Source: Marinoscillum pacificum
Lineage (GTDB): Bacteria > Bacteroidota > Bacteroidia > Cytophagales > Cyclobacteriaceae
NCBI RefSeq assembly: GCF_024714495.1
Contig: NZ_JAMZMJ010000001.1
Span: 186,001-250,000, forward strand
Length of the DNA stretch: 64,000 bases
Direction: 5' to 3'
Positions 42,926-52,163 of this stretch are shown piece by piece. Each line of letters starts with the position of its first letter. Positions within the stretch are counted from its first letter, which is position 1. Position numbers and translations under genes: made by a program. The notes below the pieces were generated by a model. It searched no databases, was not told the DNA's origin, and saw nothing but the letters and a program-made list of their open reading frames with translations.

Positions 42926-44791
42926 ATGAATTTTAGCAGTCTCGGCTTATTTCCTTTGTTTGCATTATTTCTGATACTTAATTCTTGTTCGAGCAAACAA
43001 GAGAATGAAATTCATCCAGAGGTTCAACAGCTGTATGATCAAAGTATTGCGCTACTTGACTCTAAACCCGACTCCTCTTTTTATTTCGCGGAGAGATTAT
43101 TGGAAGTGGCAACCAAAAAGGATGATGGTTTCGGTATAGCTCAAAGTCATTATATCATGGGGTATCTTTTAGAAACATTTCAGGTTTATGATTCAGCATT
43201 GATACATTATCTCCGTGCTACAAGGTGTTGTACAGAATACAAATTTCAAGATCGTTACAAGGTAATGGGATCAGTTCAAATGAACTCTGGTTTAATAGTT
43301 GAAAATTTTAATTCTTTCAAATTAGCAGAAAAGTTCTTGCATAAATCATTAACTATCTCAAAAGAAAATAATTTAAATTATAGACTACCCAAGATCATCA
43401 ATAATTTGGCGGGATTAAAAATCAGTCTTGGGGAATTTGAGGATGGTATTGAACTTTTAATGAGTAATAATGGGCAATTGAAAAATCAAGATAAAAATGA
43501 GGCTATTTTGCTTTATCTACTTCAAGAATGTTATATGGGAATGTCTGATTTTGACAGTGTCATATATTATGCTCGACGAACAATTGAAAAAAAAGAATTT
43601 CAAGTACTAGCAGGCTCTTCTCTTAATTTAGCCATTTCATTATGGAAAAAAAATGAATTAGACTCAGCTGAAAAGTATTTCTCAAATGCAATGATTCAAT
43701 TCAATGAAATAAAAGATTATGCAATTAGGAGCAGAGTTACTATTTCAGTATTAAAACAATATGCTTATTTTCTTTATGATATTGGTAATTTTGACAAATA
43801 TGAAACTGTGCTAATCAGAGCTGCTATGGTTTCGGATACCACTAAATCTAGTGTAAAGAATAATCCAAGTTTCTTTGAAGTGTATAATCTCATTTCTAAA
43901 CTTTATAGCGAAAAAAAGAATTTAGAACTCTCAAGTCAATATAAGTTTAAGTATCATCAAGAATTAAATTCCTATACTCAACTTCATCAAAAATACGATT
44001 TCAATAAAATCGTCGATGATTTCTACACCAATCTTGAAGAAGAGAAAAGAACTAAGGAAATCAGACAATATGCTTATGTTGGATCAATAAGTTTATTACT
44101 CTTATTAGGTGGTGTTTTTGGAACAAGTCAGTATAAATCTTACCGAACTAAAAAGCGCTTAGAAGAAACCACAACAGAAAAGCGCCTGGCTGAGCTCAAA
44201 GCTCTTAAAGCTCAGATCAACCCTCACTTCTTATTCAATGCATTAAATTCTATCCAGTCATACATCTTGGAAGACAAACATGATGTGGCAGAAGGCTACC
44301 TTGTCAAATACGGCAAGCTGATGCGTAAAATCCTGGATCATTCAGATGAACTAACCGTTCCTCTCAATGATGAGTTGGAAGCACTGCAATTGTATGTGGA
44401 ACTGGAGCAAATAAGAGTCAAAGGAAGTTTTCATTATGATGTGAAAGTTGATGAACAAATTGATGTCTACTCAACCTACGTCCCCTCGATGGCTATTCAA
44501 CCAATATTGGAAAATGCCATATGGCACGGAGTATCCACGCTCCATGGAGACGGTGAAATCAGTTTATCATTCGTTCAAAGAAATGGTTGGATTGAAATTA
44601 CGACCAAAGACAATGGACCTGGATTTGATACTGAAAATATGGTTAAGTCGAGCTCCAAAGGAATGCGGCTGGTTCGTGAACGTCTGGAGTTATTGGGCAA
44701 AACGCAAGGTCTGGACTCAGTGCTGGAAGTAAACAGCGAGTTAGGTCATGGAACTAAAGTTGTTTTGAGAGTTTCAAATGAATTAGTATGA
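42926..44791 (+). CDS. LytS-type sensor histidine kinase with exported TPR domain
   Basis: About 621 residues from the ATG at 42926; an in-frame TTG at 42896 would add ten residues. A signal/lipobox segment (LNSCSS) is followed by a periplasmic TPR-like helical domain (about 25-370), one membrane span (about 382-402), a short coiled coil and a His_kinase domain with the motif LKAQINPHFLFNALNSIQ (phospho-His about 433) and the N-box LENAIWHG. The kinase overlaps its response-regulator gene by 4 bp. Central TPR coding is more AT-rich than the flanks. The signal is unknown. Confidence 0.92.
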   Translation: MNFSSLGLFPLFALFLILNSCSSKQENEIHPEVQQLYDQSIALLDSKPDSSFYFAERLLEVATKKDDGFGIAQSHYIMGYLLETFQVYDSALIHYLRATRCCTEYKFQDRYKVMGSVQMNSGLIVENFNSFKLAEKFLHKSLTISKENNLNYRLPKIINNLAGLKISLGEFEDGIELLMSNNGQLKNQDKNEAILLYLLQECYMGMSDFDSVIYYARRTIEKKEFQVLAGSSLNLAISLWKKNELDSAEKYFSNAMIQFNEIKDYAIRSRVTISVLKQYAYFLYDIGNFDKYETVLIRAAMVSDTTKSSVKNNPSFFEVYNLISKLYSEKKNLELSSQYKFKYHQELNSYTQLHQKYDFNKIVDDFYTNLEEEKRTKEIRQYAYVGSISLLLLLGGVFGTSQYKSYRTKKRLEETTTEKRLAELKALKAQINPHFLFNALNSIQSYILEDKHDVAEGYLVKYGKLMRKILDHSDELTVPLNDELEALQLYVELEQIRVKGSFHYDVKVDEQIDVYSTYVPSMAIQPILENAIWHGVSTLHGDGEISLSFVQRNGWIEITTKDNGPGFDTENMVKSSSKGMRLVRERLELLGKTQGLDSVLEVNSELGHGTKVVLRVSNELV

Positions 44792-45525
44792 TTGAGAAAA
44801 TAGGGTGTTTGGTTGTAGATGATGAGGATCGCGCCATACGTATTATGGAATTGTTGCTCACGAAGCATTGTCCAGAAGTCGAAATTTTGGCAACCGCTGA
44901 AAATATAGATGAAGCATATCGAAAGATGGTTGAATTCCAACCAAGCTTGATTTTTTTGGATGTTAATATGACTGGCGGAACAGGTCTGGAATTATTAGAG
45001 CGACTAGAAGGAATCGATGTACAGGTAGTGTTTACTACAGCTCATCAGGAACATGCTATTAATGCATTGAGGTTATCTGCTTTTGATTTTTTGCTGAAGC
45101 CTATTGATCCTACTGAACTTAAGGATGCAGTTAAGAGATTTCGTACTCATAAAAAAAACAATAATTATTCACTAATTCAAAGCATTCTCAAGGAAGAAAA
45201 ACCTAAAAGAATTGTAATCAATTCACAAGATGGTATCCAGGTGGTTGAAATAGAAGATATTCTATATTTATCAGCAGATAGGAATTATTGTGAGTTTCAC
45301 ATGGTGGATTCAAAATTGATTGCTTCAAAACCATTGGTTGAATATGAGAAGCTCTTAAGTGGAATTCAATTTTTACGAGTACACAAATCTTATTTGGTGA
45401 ACCTCCATCACATTAAAGAGTACAAAAAGGGTAGAGACGGCAAACTGATCCTGTCAAATAAGGAAGAGTTAGAAGTTAGTAGAAATAAGAAAGATGACTT
45501 ATTAGATGCTTTGAAAGCACTATAA
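44788..45525 (+). CDS. LytTR family response regulator
   Basis: 245 residues: receiver domain (1 to about 120) with acidic pair VVDDED, phospho-Asp in IFLDVNM (about 58), TTAHQEHA and LLKPI (Lys about 106), then a LytTR DNA-binding domain (about 145-245, with FLRVHKSYLVNLHHIKEYKK). It should be phosphorylated by the histidine kinase encoded immediately upstream and act as a transcription factor. Convergent with the lrp-like gene, with only 2 bp between the stop codons. Confidence 0.94.
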   Translation: MIEKIGCLVVDDEDRAIRIMELLLTKHCPEVEILATAENIDEAYRKMVEFQPSLIFLDVNMTGGTGLELLERLEGIDVQVVFTTAHQEHAINALRLSAFDFLLKPIDPTELKDAVKRFRTHKKNNNYSLIQSILKEEKPKRIVINSQDGIQVVEIEDILYLSADRNYCEFHMVDSKLIASKPLVEYEKLLSGIQFLRVHKSYLVNLHHIKEYKKGRDGKLILSNKEELEVSRNKKDDLLDALKAL

Positions 45526-45527
45526 AC

Positions 45528-46001
45528 TTAAATATTCAACTTCTTATTCCTGCCGCGCTTTACATCCAGAGATAGGAAGGATTCAATTCTGGCAATATTG
45601 GGGATCCCGAATAGCTTATCGGTAACAAACTCCTTGTATTCCTCCATGTCTCTCAAGCGGATTTTAATGATGAAATCGGCGGCTCCGGTTACGTAGTGAC
45701 ATTCCAACACTTCTGGTAATGCTAAAATGCGATCTTCAAACTCATTGATGAGTTCTTTCGAATGGTCTTTGAATGAAATGTGAGCAAATGCTGTAAACTT
45801 TTGCCCAAGCAATTCATGATTGATTACCGCTGTATAGTGATCTATGATGCCGGCCTGTTCCAATTTCTTGATTCGTTCAAAAACAGGAGTGGTGGAGAGA
45901 TTAAGTTGAGTGGACATTTCCTTTACCGTTATTCGTGCATTCTCTCGCAGTAACTGTAAAATTTTAATATCTACCTCGTCTAATTTTTTGATTTCTTTCA
46001 T
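45528..46001 (-). CDS. Lrp/AsnC family regulator
   Basis: 157 residues: winged helix-turn-helix (about 8-60, RITVKEMSTQLNLSTTPVFE) and RAM/AsnC effector domain (about 70-150). Lrp proteins sense amino acids and form octamers on DNA. It is divergent from the branched-chain 2-oxoacid dehydrogenase gene across a 227-bp AT-rich gap, so control of that gene by branched-chain amino acids is a reasonable inference. No defined operator could be read in the gap. Confidence 0.93.
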   Translation of the reverse strand: MKEIKKLDEVDIKILQLLRENARITVKEMSTQLNLSTTPVFERIKKLEQAGIIDHYTAVINHELLGQKFTAFAHISFKDHSKELINEFEDRILALPEVLECHYVTGAADFIIKIRLRDMEEYKEFVTDKLFGIPNIARIESFLSLDVKRGRNKKLNI

Positions 46002-46228
46002 CCTGAAAAATGAGCTTTGTTACTATCCAAACTATGAGTTAAAAATCGAAGTAGAATATTATTCTTTTATTCATCGATTAATCACATATTAATATTCGAT
46101 TATTCTAACAGTGATATTTAAATCAGAATAAAACTACTATAATTCCTCATATTAATCAAAATCCTCTTTGATACGTTAAATTTATAGTAGAAACGAAACA
46201 TTAATACCCCTCAATAATCGTATCAAAT

Positions 46229-48301
46229 ATGGAAACTCTAACACAACCCCGAGTTAGTAAAAAAGTCCTCAAAGAAGCGTTCTTCAAAATGGCAAAAGCC
46301 AAAGCGATGACGGAACTGTATGAGGAACATTTTAAAGTAGTTTCCAAATATGTACATGCGACATCCAGAGGTCATGAAGCCATTCAGTTGGCTGCTTCCA
46401 TGCAGTTGAAACCACAGGATTATGCTTATCCTTATTACCGGGATGATTCTATGCTATTAGGAATCGGTATGCGTCCGTATGATTTGATGCTGCAACTGTT
46501 GGCGAAGAAGGATGACCCTTTCTCTGGTGGAAGAACCTATTATGCGCACCCAAGTTTAAATGATCCAGACAAGCCTAAGATTCCTCATCAATCTTCAGCA
46601 ACTGGAATGCAAGCAATTCCAGCTACTGGCGCGGCGATGGGCATGCAGTACAAAGAACAGCAAGGACTGGACAACAATGATCACCCTTTGGTACTTTGTA
46701 GCTTAGGTGATGCGTGTGTGACGGAAGGAGAAGTGGCCGAAGCCTTTCAAATGGCAGCTTTAAAACAGTTGCCAATCTTATTTTTGGTACAAGATAATGG
46801 TTGGGATATCTCTGCGAGTGCTGATGAGATTCGAGCAAATAATGCCTTGCATTATGCAAAAGGATTTAAAGGTTTAGAAGCTATCCATGTAGAAGGCAAC
46901 GATTTTAGCGAATGTTATGACGCGTTAGAGAAGGTTATCAAAACCATCCGGAAGGAGAGAAGACCATTCTTGGTGCATGCTTCAGTTCCGTTATTGAACC
47001 ATCATACTTCCGGTGTACGTATGGAGTGGTACCGTGATGATTTGGACGAACACCGAATTCATGATCCATACCCAATCCTCATTGAGCAATTGGAAGAAGC
47101 TGGATTCAGTGAAAAGGAAATTAACAAAATAGAAACAGAAGCCAAAGCATTGGTTGCTGCAGATTACGAAGCAGCCTTAAAAGCCGAAGATCCAACTGCA
47201 GAAGATCTTTACACTCATGATTACGCTCCAACTCCAATCACAGAGGAGCAAGGAGAACGTAAACCTGCTGGAGCGGAAAAGTCTGTGATGGTGGATAGTG
47301 CTTTGCATGCAGTGGAAGAACTGATGAAGGCTGACAAGCACTGTTTGCTGTATGGTCAGGATGTTGGTCACCGTTTGGGAGGTGTATTTCGAGAAGCCGC
47401 AACGCTCTCTCAGAAGTTTGGTAAAGAACGTGTATTCAACACACCTATTCAGGAAGCCTACATTATCGGGTCTACAGCAGGAATGTCCGCAGTGGGGTTG
47501 AAGCCAATCGTAGAGGTACAATTTGCAGATTACATCTGGCCAGGATTGAACCAGCTGTTTACAGAGGTGAGTCGTTCATGCTATCTAAGTAACGGCAAAT
47601 GGCCTGTGAGCATGATTTTACGTGTTCCTATTGGAGCTTATGGAAGTGGTGGTCCGTACCATTCTTCTAGTGTAGAGTCTGTAGTAGCTAACATCCGTGG
47701 TGTGAAAATCGCTTATCCAAGTACAGGAGCTGACTTAAAAGGGTTGATGAAGGCGGCTTACCATGATCCAAACCCTGTGGTGATCTTTGAACACAAAGGC
47801 TTGTACTGGTCAAAAGTACCGGGAACGCTGGCAGCCAAAACCCATGAGCCGGCCGAAGATTATGTATTGCCTTTTGGTAAGGCGAATATCTTCCAGGAAG
47901 CCTATGAAGAAGCTATTGAAGCAAATGAAGCCATGACTATCGTGACGTATGGTATGGGCGTTCATTGGGCGTTGAATGCGTCTAAGGACTTTGAAGGAAG
48001 AATTGAAATCATTGATTTGCGAACATTGAATCCAATTGATTTTGATACGATCTATGATTCTGTAAAACGTACCAACCGATGCATGGTGTTAACCGAAGAG
48101 CCACGAAACAACACTTTTGCCATGAGTTTGTCTGGAAACATCCAGGAACATTGCTTCAAGCATTTGGATGCTCCTGTAGTGACCATGGGCTCTGAAAACA
48201 TGCCGGCCATTCCACTTAACAGTACATTGGAACAAACCATGCTGCCTAGCGCAGCTAAAGTCTCTCAGAAGATCGGAGAGTTGTTCGATTATTGGGGGTA
48301 A
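46229..48301 (+). CDS. Branched-chain 2-oxoacid dehydrogenase E1, fused alpha-beta
   Basis: 690 residues. Residues 1 to about 330 are the E1-alpha part with the thiamine-diphosphate motif GDACVTEGEVAEAFQMAALK ending near DN (about 155-190). Residues about 345-690 are E1-beta (YGQDVGHRLGGVFREA; EVQFADYIWPGLNQL; YGSGGPYHSS). It decarboxylates branched 2-oxoacids and hands the acyl group to E2; fused E1 forms are common in Bacteroidota and feed branched fatty acid synthesis. The final ~81 codons are repeated, diverged, at 49560-49805, so this 3' end may have been replaced by recombination. No E2 or E3 gene is adjacent. Confidence 0.94.
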   Translation: METLTQPRVSKKVLKEAFFKMAKAKAMTELYEEHFKVVSKYVHATSRGHEAIQLAASMQLKPQDYAYPYYRDDSMLLGIGMRPYDLMLQLLAKKDDPFSGGRTYYAHPSLNDPDKPKIPHQSSATGMQAIPATGAAMGMQYKEQQGLDNNDHPLVLCSLGDACVTEGEVAEAFQMAALKQLPILFLVQDNGWDISASADEIRANNALHYAKGFKGLEAIHVEGNDFSECYDALEKVIKTIRKERRPFLVHASVPLLNHHTSGVRMEWYRDDLDEHRIHDPYPILIEQLEEAGFSEKEINKIETEAKALVAADYEAALKAEDPTAEDLYTHDYAPTPITEEQGERKPAGAEKSVMVDSALHAVEELMKADKHCLLYGQDVGHRLGGVFREAATLSQKFGKERVFNTPIQEAYIIGSTAGMSAVGLKPIVEVQFADYIWPGLNQLFTEVSRSCYLSNGKWPVSMILRVPIGAYGSGGPYHSSSVESVVANIRGVKIAYPSTGADLKGLMKAAYHDPNPVVIFEHKGLYWSKVPGTLAAKTHEPAEDYVLPFGKANIFQEAYEEAIEANEAMTIVTYGMGVHWALNASKDFEGRIEIIDLRTLNPIDFDTIYDSVKRTNRCMVLTEEPRNNTFAMSLSGNIQEHCFKHLDAPVVTMGSENMPAIPLNSTLEQTMLPSAAKVSQKIGELFDYWG
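48059..48120. repeat. 62-bp exact direct repeat, left copy
   Basis: Identical base for base to 49563-49624. It lies within the E1 coding sequence (codons for SVKRTNRC...) and marks the point from which the two copies of the gene end begin. Together they bracket the minus-strand lipoprotein gene. Confidence 0.9.
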
Positions 48302-48340
48302 TTCGATTTCCGAAGTTGGATGAGCTCTATATCGAATAAA

Positions 48341-49333
48341 TCAGCCACCTATTTTTATTGTGTCTCCTCTGATGAACTGCTCTTCAATAATTACAAAACC
48401 AGAATTAAGAGCATTACTGGTACTATCAATATTCGGAGTATTAATTTCAAACCTGATAATCTCAAGTCTATCTAGAATTATATTGTCCTCATATAGTAGT
48501 TGAGAAATATTATTCTCTTCTGTAGAAAAGTTATGAGTGACGGATACCTTAACTCTGTTTCCCGTATGTGCCGATGAGAAATGTCTTTTAATATCTAAAT
48601 TAAAGGTTGTGTCAGAGGTGATAGGTAATGATTCAAAGTTTTCAACTTTAAGTGTGATTTTCGAATTAACTGTTGAATTATTAACATTGATTTCGAATCG
48701 TGTGTTTTCTTGAAGAAATTCGAGTTCCTCTAAGGTGTCAGCATCAGGAGAGTATTGTATTTCAGTAAAATAATGATCAATCATAGGAAACTGAGTAATA
48801 CGGCTGACAAATGATGAGTCAGATAACGTTCTGTAATAAACTGCCCCTTCAGCGTAAATAGTAAATTTATCGAAGAAGGGGATAACGTCTTCATCATACC
48901 ACAGTTCATTGATCAGACCTGGATCATTTAGATAACTTGCAATTGTACCTTCATAGACCGAGTCCACCGAGTTATTGTATAAGAATGCTCTAATAATGTA
49001 ATCGTAGCCTGAAAGAAAATGGAAGGAAATCGAATCTGGCACATTTGAGAATAAGCCATTCGCATAAGTTGAATATGAGTTTTCGCCTGCAACAGTAGAT
49101 TCTATCAAAATAGCAAATAAATCCATGCTTTCGGTAGAGACATTTTGGGCTCTACCATTGCTTACAAATACAGTACTTTCTTGAATCTTCAAAGGAAGAG
49201 TTACACTGATTGCTTTTGAAGATGGAATTGGATTGTTCTGACTTTCTTTATCAAAACAACTTGAGGTGTAAACCAAGATTATGCTGGCAAACAAAAAGTT
49301 GACCAATTTACTAGCTGCATGATTTTTTAGCAT
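48341..49333 (-). CDS. Putative lipoprotein between duplicated E1 gene ends
   Basis: 330 residues. A signal peptide with lipobox TSSCFDK (Cys about 26) marks a lipoprotein. The mature part is rich in beta-strand-forming Ile/Val/Thr/Ser residues and in Asp/Asn, suggesting an all-beta surface domain. No family recognised. Base composition looks AT-rich compared with the flanking E1 gene. It is convergent with the E1 gene (39 bp between stops) and is the only gene between the two copies of the E1 3' end, so it is the probable cargo of that rearrangement. Confidence 0.8.
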   Translation of the reverse strand: MLKNHAASKLVNFLFASIILVYTSSCFDKESQNNPIPSSKAISVTLPLKIQESTVFVSNGRAQNVSTESMDLFAILIESTVAGENSYSTYANGLFSNVPDSISFHFLSGYDYIIRAFLYNNSVDSVYEGTIASYLNDPGLINELWYDEDVIPFFDKFTIYAEGAVYYRTLSDSSFVSRITQFPMIDHYFTEIQYSPDADTLEELEFLQENTRFEINVNNSTVNSKITLKVENFESLPITSDTTFNLDIKRHFSSAHTGNRVKVSVTHNFSTEENNISQLLYEDNIILDRLEIIRFEINTPNIDSTSNALNSGFVIIEEQFIRGDTIKIGG

Positions 49334-49559
49334 TTTTCTATAGTTAAGTTCCTATGGCTATAAAACAAAGAGTATTAAACCCTAATAGATGCAAATTAGC
49401 AGATCAACATAGAATAGGCAATAGTTATTGATGGAAATGCTACAATCCTAAACAATATGGGTAAAGTGCATAGAATAGCCGTAATACCTAAACTTTGAAT
49501 ACTTTAATGTTATTTATCTGAAAATTAATGGTCATTGAAATAATTATTTTCAAACAAGC

Positions 49560-49805
49560 GACTCTGTAAAACGTACCAACCGATGCATGGTGTTAACCGA
49601 AGAGCCACGAAACAACACTTTTGCGATGAGCTTATCTGGCAACATTCAGGAACATTGCTTCAAGCATTTGGACGCTCCTGTGGTGACCATTGGGTCTGAA
49701 AACATGCCAGCCATTCCTCTAAACAGCACATTAGAACAAACCATGCTGCCTAGCGCAGCAAAAGTCACTCAGAAGATCGAAGAGTTGTTTGATTATTGGG
49801 GGTGA
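49560..49805 (+). pseudogene. Displaced 3' end of the E1 gene
   Basis: About 81 codons plus stop corresponding to the last part of the E1 gene (48056-48301), with the frame intact. The first 62 bp (49563-49624) are identical to the E1 gene; the next 178 bp differ at 18 sites, 15 synonymous and three changing residues (Met to Ile, Ser to Thr, Gly to Glu). Similarity stops at the stop codon on one side and at 49560 on the other. It lacks any promoter or start context of its own, although an internal ATG at 49587 opens a 72-codon frame. Best read as a remnant of a former gene end, not a functional gene. Confidence 0.85.
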
Positions 49806-49890
49806 AGTAGACTATATACTTTAGAAGATAGGTGCGAGAGTTTTGATGATCAAGTCATCAAAAATGAGTTTTAGCCTGAAAGCAATAAGT

Positions 49891-49928
49891 AAAAAATACA
49901 CACCCGTTATAATCATCAACAGGTGCGT
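49891..49928 (-). terminator. Intrinsic terminator of the GH5 gene
   Basis: On the minus strand ACGCACC (49928-49922) pairs with GGTGTGT (49904-49898), one G-T pair included, around a 17-nt loop and followed by ATTTTTT. It lies 18 bp beyond the GH5 stop. Confidence 0.7.
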
Positions 49929-49945
49929 ATGATGTTTAGAATATA

Positions 49946-51733
49946 TTATTCTACAATCAATTTGATGACACGTTGATTACCAGCGGTGCTAGTAGCTGTA
50001 ACCAAATAGGTTCCAGCACTTAATTGCTCCAGATTTAAAGTCGTCTTTGTTTCAGTTAATGATTGTTGATGCAACACCTTCCCAGAAAGATTGCTCACCG
50101 TTATTGTTTCATAATCATTCAGGTTGTTGATCATTACCTTGCCTCTTGTTGGGTTAGGGTATAAAATCACATCCTCGGCATTAGCCAGCTCAGAAATGAA
50201 ACTAACTCTTGCATCTGTTCCTGAAAACTCCAGATGTGACCAGTTAAAGTTACCAACATAGTGAACATAGTACTTTCCGTTGATTTTTGGAGGCATGCTG
50301 TTACTCCAACTGTTAGTGTAGTCAACTTCATTGATCTCTACCAGATCTGTATTCCAGGAGTTGACATGACCAATGGTTCCTTCAATCTCTAGACAGAAAT
50401 TACCGGTACCATCATGGGAGTATGGAAGAGAAGCAATACTTGGATTATCGCATGTTTCTCCGCCTCCAGTGTTGTCTTCTCCATCCTGATTAACAGATAT
50501 CGTCCTAGAAATTGAACCACCTGTTACGGTAACGCTACCACTCCTTGCATTGGTAGAAGTATTGTCTGATACAGCAATGTTAAAGCTACCATTTCCACTT
50601 CCTGATGTTGGATTTATACTAATCCAACTTTGATTGGCAGTTACTGACCAGTTGAGATTAGCAGTGACGTTAACACTAGTTGATGAAGCTGTTTCATCTA
50701 GAGAAAGTGATGAGTTCGATACATTGAGCTGATCAGTACTGCCTGTAGGTGCATCATTCCAGTCCAGCATGATTTGTTTAACTAAAGTGCCTGATGGAGT
50801 TAGGTTGCTTGGAGTCCAACCACCTGTTGGGCTTGATCCAGGATATACAATAGACGCACCTTCATTTTTATCATGAACGGACCAGTTAAGGTGGGTTAGG
50901 TTGTTTTGTTCCATCCAATTCATCCATTCATTCGTAGATTGAGTAGCCACGGCTCCGTTACCATCTGCGTTCACAGTTCCGTATTCTGTGATCATGATGG
51001 CAATTCCATTGCTCATAGCCGTATTCGCTTTATTGCGAAGGTATTGTCCATGAGTTCCTGCATAGAAGTGAAGACTGTAGGCAATGTTATTATATCCCGA
51101 AATCGGATTTTGAGAGGCAATGTCCACGTCTTGGGACCAGGTAGATGAACCTACAACGATTAAGTTGTCAGGATCAATAGCTCGAATTGCTGCAATAATC
51201 GCTTCTGCATAGGGTTTGATATCATTATTCCAATTGCTATAGATCGGTTCATTGTAAATTTCATAAATCACATTGTCATAGCCACCATAGAGTGTGGCCA
51301 TTTCCTGAAAGAAGCTAATTGATTGTTGTTGGTAGTCTTCAGCATGATGAGAATGCCAGTCAATGAGTACATAAAGACCTTCTGCTATTGCGGCATCCAC
51401 AACCGTTTTGACTCGATTTTTATTGCCGGTAGGGTCTGTCAGATACCCTCCATTGTCTTCAATGCCCATCGCAGCACGAACAATGGCACTGTTCCAATCA
51501 TTCTTGAGCCAATTAACTACTTGTGCATTGTAAAAGGGTTCGGCACCCCAGCCAGTATTGCTCCAAAAAAAGCTGTTACCGGCTAGACTTAATGGCGCAC
51601 CATTTTGATCAACGATTTGATTTCCGTTAACCGAAAGAGGTCCATGAGTGGAAACCGGTGTTTGAGCATGTGCCAGACTAATGGCTAGTAGCCAAATACA
51701 TAGATGAGTGATTTTTTTTAACTGATTTTTCAT
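49946..51733 (-). CDS. GH5 endoglucanase-like glycosidase with BACON and T9SS domains
   Basis: 595 residues: signal peptide (to about AHAQ, 24), a GH5 catalytic barrel (about 35-330) with the acid/base Glu in EIYNEP (about 163) and the nucleophile Glu in IMITEYG (about 250), a BACON domain (about 340-420, LNWSVTANQSWISINPTSG), a linker with GGGE, a beta domain and a T9SS sorting tail (ILYPNPTRGKVMI to VIKLIVE). It should be a secreted beta-1,4-glucanase (cellulase type) anchored on the cell surface. Mannanase or xyloglucanase activity is not excluded. No polysaccharide utilisation locus genes (SusC/D) are adjacent. Confidence 0.93.
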   Translation of the reverse strand: MKNQLKKITHLCIWLLAISLAHAQTPVSTHGPLSVNGNQIVDQNGAPLSLAGNSFFWSNTGWGAEPFYNAQVVNWLKNDWNSAIVRAAMGIEDNGGYLTDPTGNKNRVKTVVDAAIAEGLYVLIDWHSHHAEDYQQQSISFFQEMATLYGGYDNVIYEIYNEPIYSNWNNDIKPYAEAIIAAIRAIDPDNLIVVGSSTWSQDVDIASQNPISGYNNIAYSLHFYAGTHGQYLRNKANTAMSNGIAIMITEYGTVNADGNGAVATQSTNEWMNWMEQNNLTHLNWSVHDKNEGASIVYPGSSPTGGWTPSNLTPSGTLVKQIMLDWNDAPTGSTDQLNVSNSSLSLDETASSTSVNVTANLNWSVTANQSWISINPTSGSGNGSFNIAVSDNTSTNARSGSVTVTGGSISRTISVNQDGEDNTGGGETCDNPSIASLPYSHDGTGNFCLEIEGTIGHVNSWNTDLVEINEVDYTNSWSNSMPPKINGKYYVHYVGNFNWSHLEFSGTDARVSFISELANAEDVILYPNPTRGKVMINNLNDYETITVSNLSGKVLHQQSLTETKTTLNLEQLSAGTYLVTATSTAGNQRVIKLIVE

Positions 51734-52163
51734 AATGGTATTGTTTATTGATTTATTGAATACAGGTTATTGTATTAATTAAACAATATGGATACGTTAT
51801 ACATGAAAAATAAAGTTAATGACTTGAAAACTGGAATAAGTGATATTTTGTCTTTATTAAGTACATAAAATGATTTATATCTTTTCGAGCATTACTTAAA
51901 GTGAAATACAGCCTAAGAAAGAAAAATAGATACAAAGAGTAGATTAGCTTTTACAAATCCATGCAATAGAGTATTTGAGTCTAGTTGTGAGATAAGGGGT
52001 TATTCTAATAAATTGGAAATACCAAGTATTCACTTATTAATAGGTACTTAGGAGGAATTTGATCAAGTACCTTCCCACGTTGGGTTCGAGTAACAATTAC
52101 AAGCAGACCTCATAGGTTTTGTGTTTGCAATATCAAATGGAGACGCTAAATGACTTTGTTGGC
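51734..52163. other. 430-bp AT-rich gap
   Basis: No open frame with coding character on either strand and no RNA gene recognised. The right part near the GH5 start presumably holds its promoter. A GGTTCGAGT string (about 52082-52090) recalls a tRNA T-loop but has no matching stem. Confidence 0.5.

Noticed and set aside
47177-47521. 114-codon minus-strand frame within the E1 gene
   Set aside because: Antisense shadow of a conserved enzyme; composition unlike the other proteins here.
48301-49560. Transposon or phage element between the E1 gene ends
   Set aside because: Only one open gene, for a lipoprotein, and no transposase, integrase or terminal inverted repeats were seen.
52070-52110. GGTTCGAGT string resembling a tRNA T-loop in the gap before the amidohydrolase gene
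   Set aside because: The bases around it do not make a five-pair T stem, and no acceptor, D or anticodon arm is found nearby.
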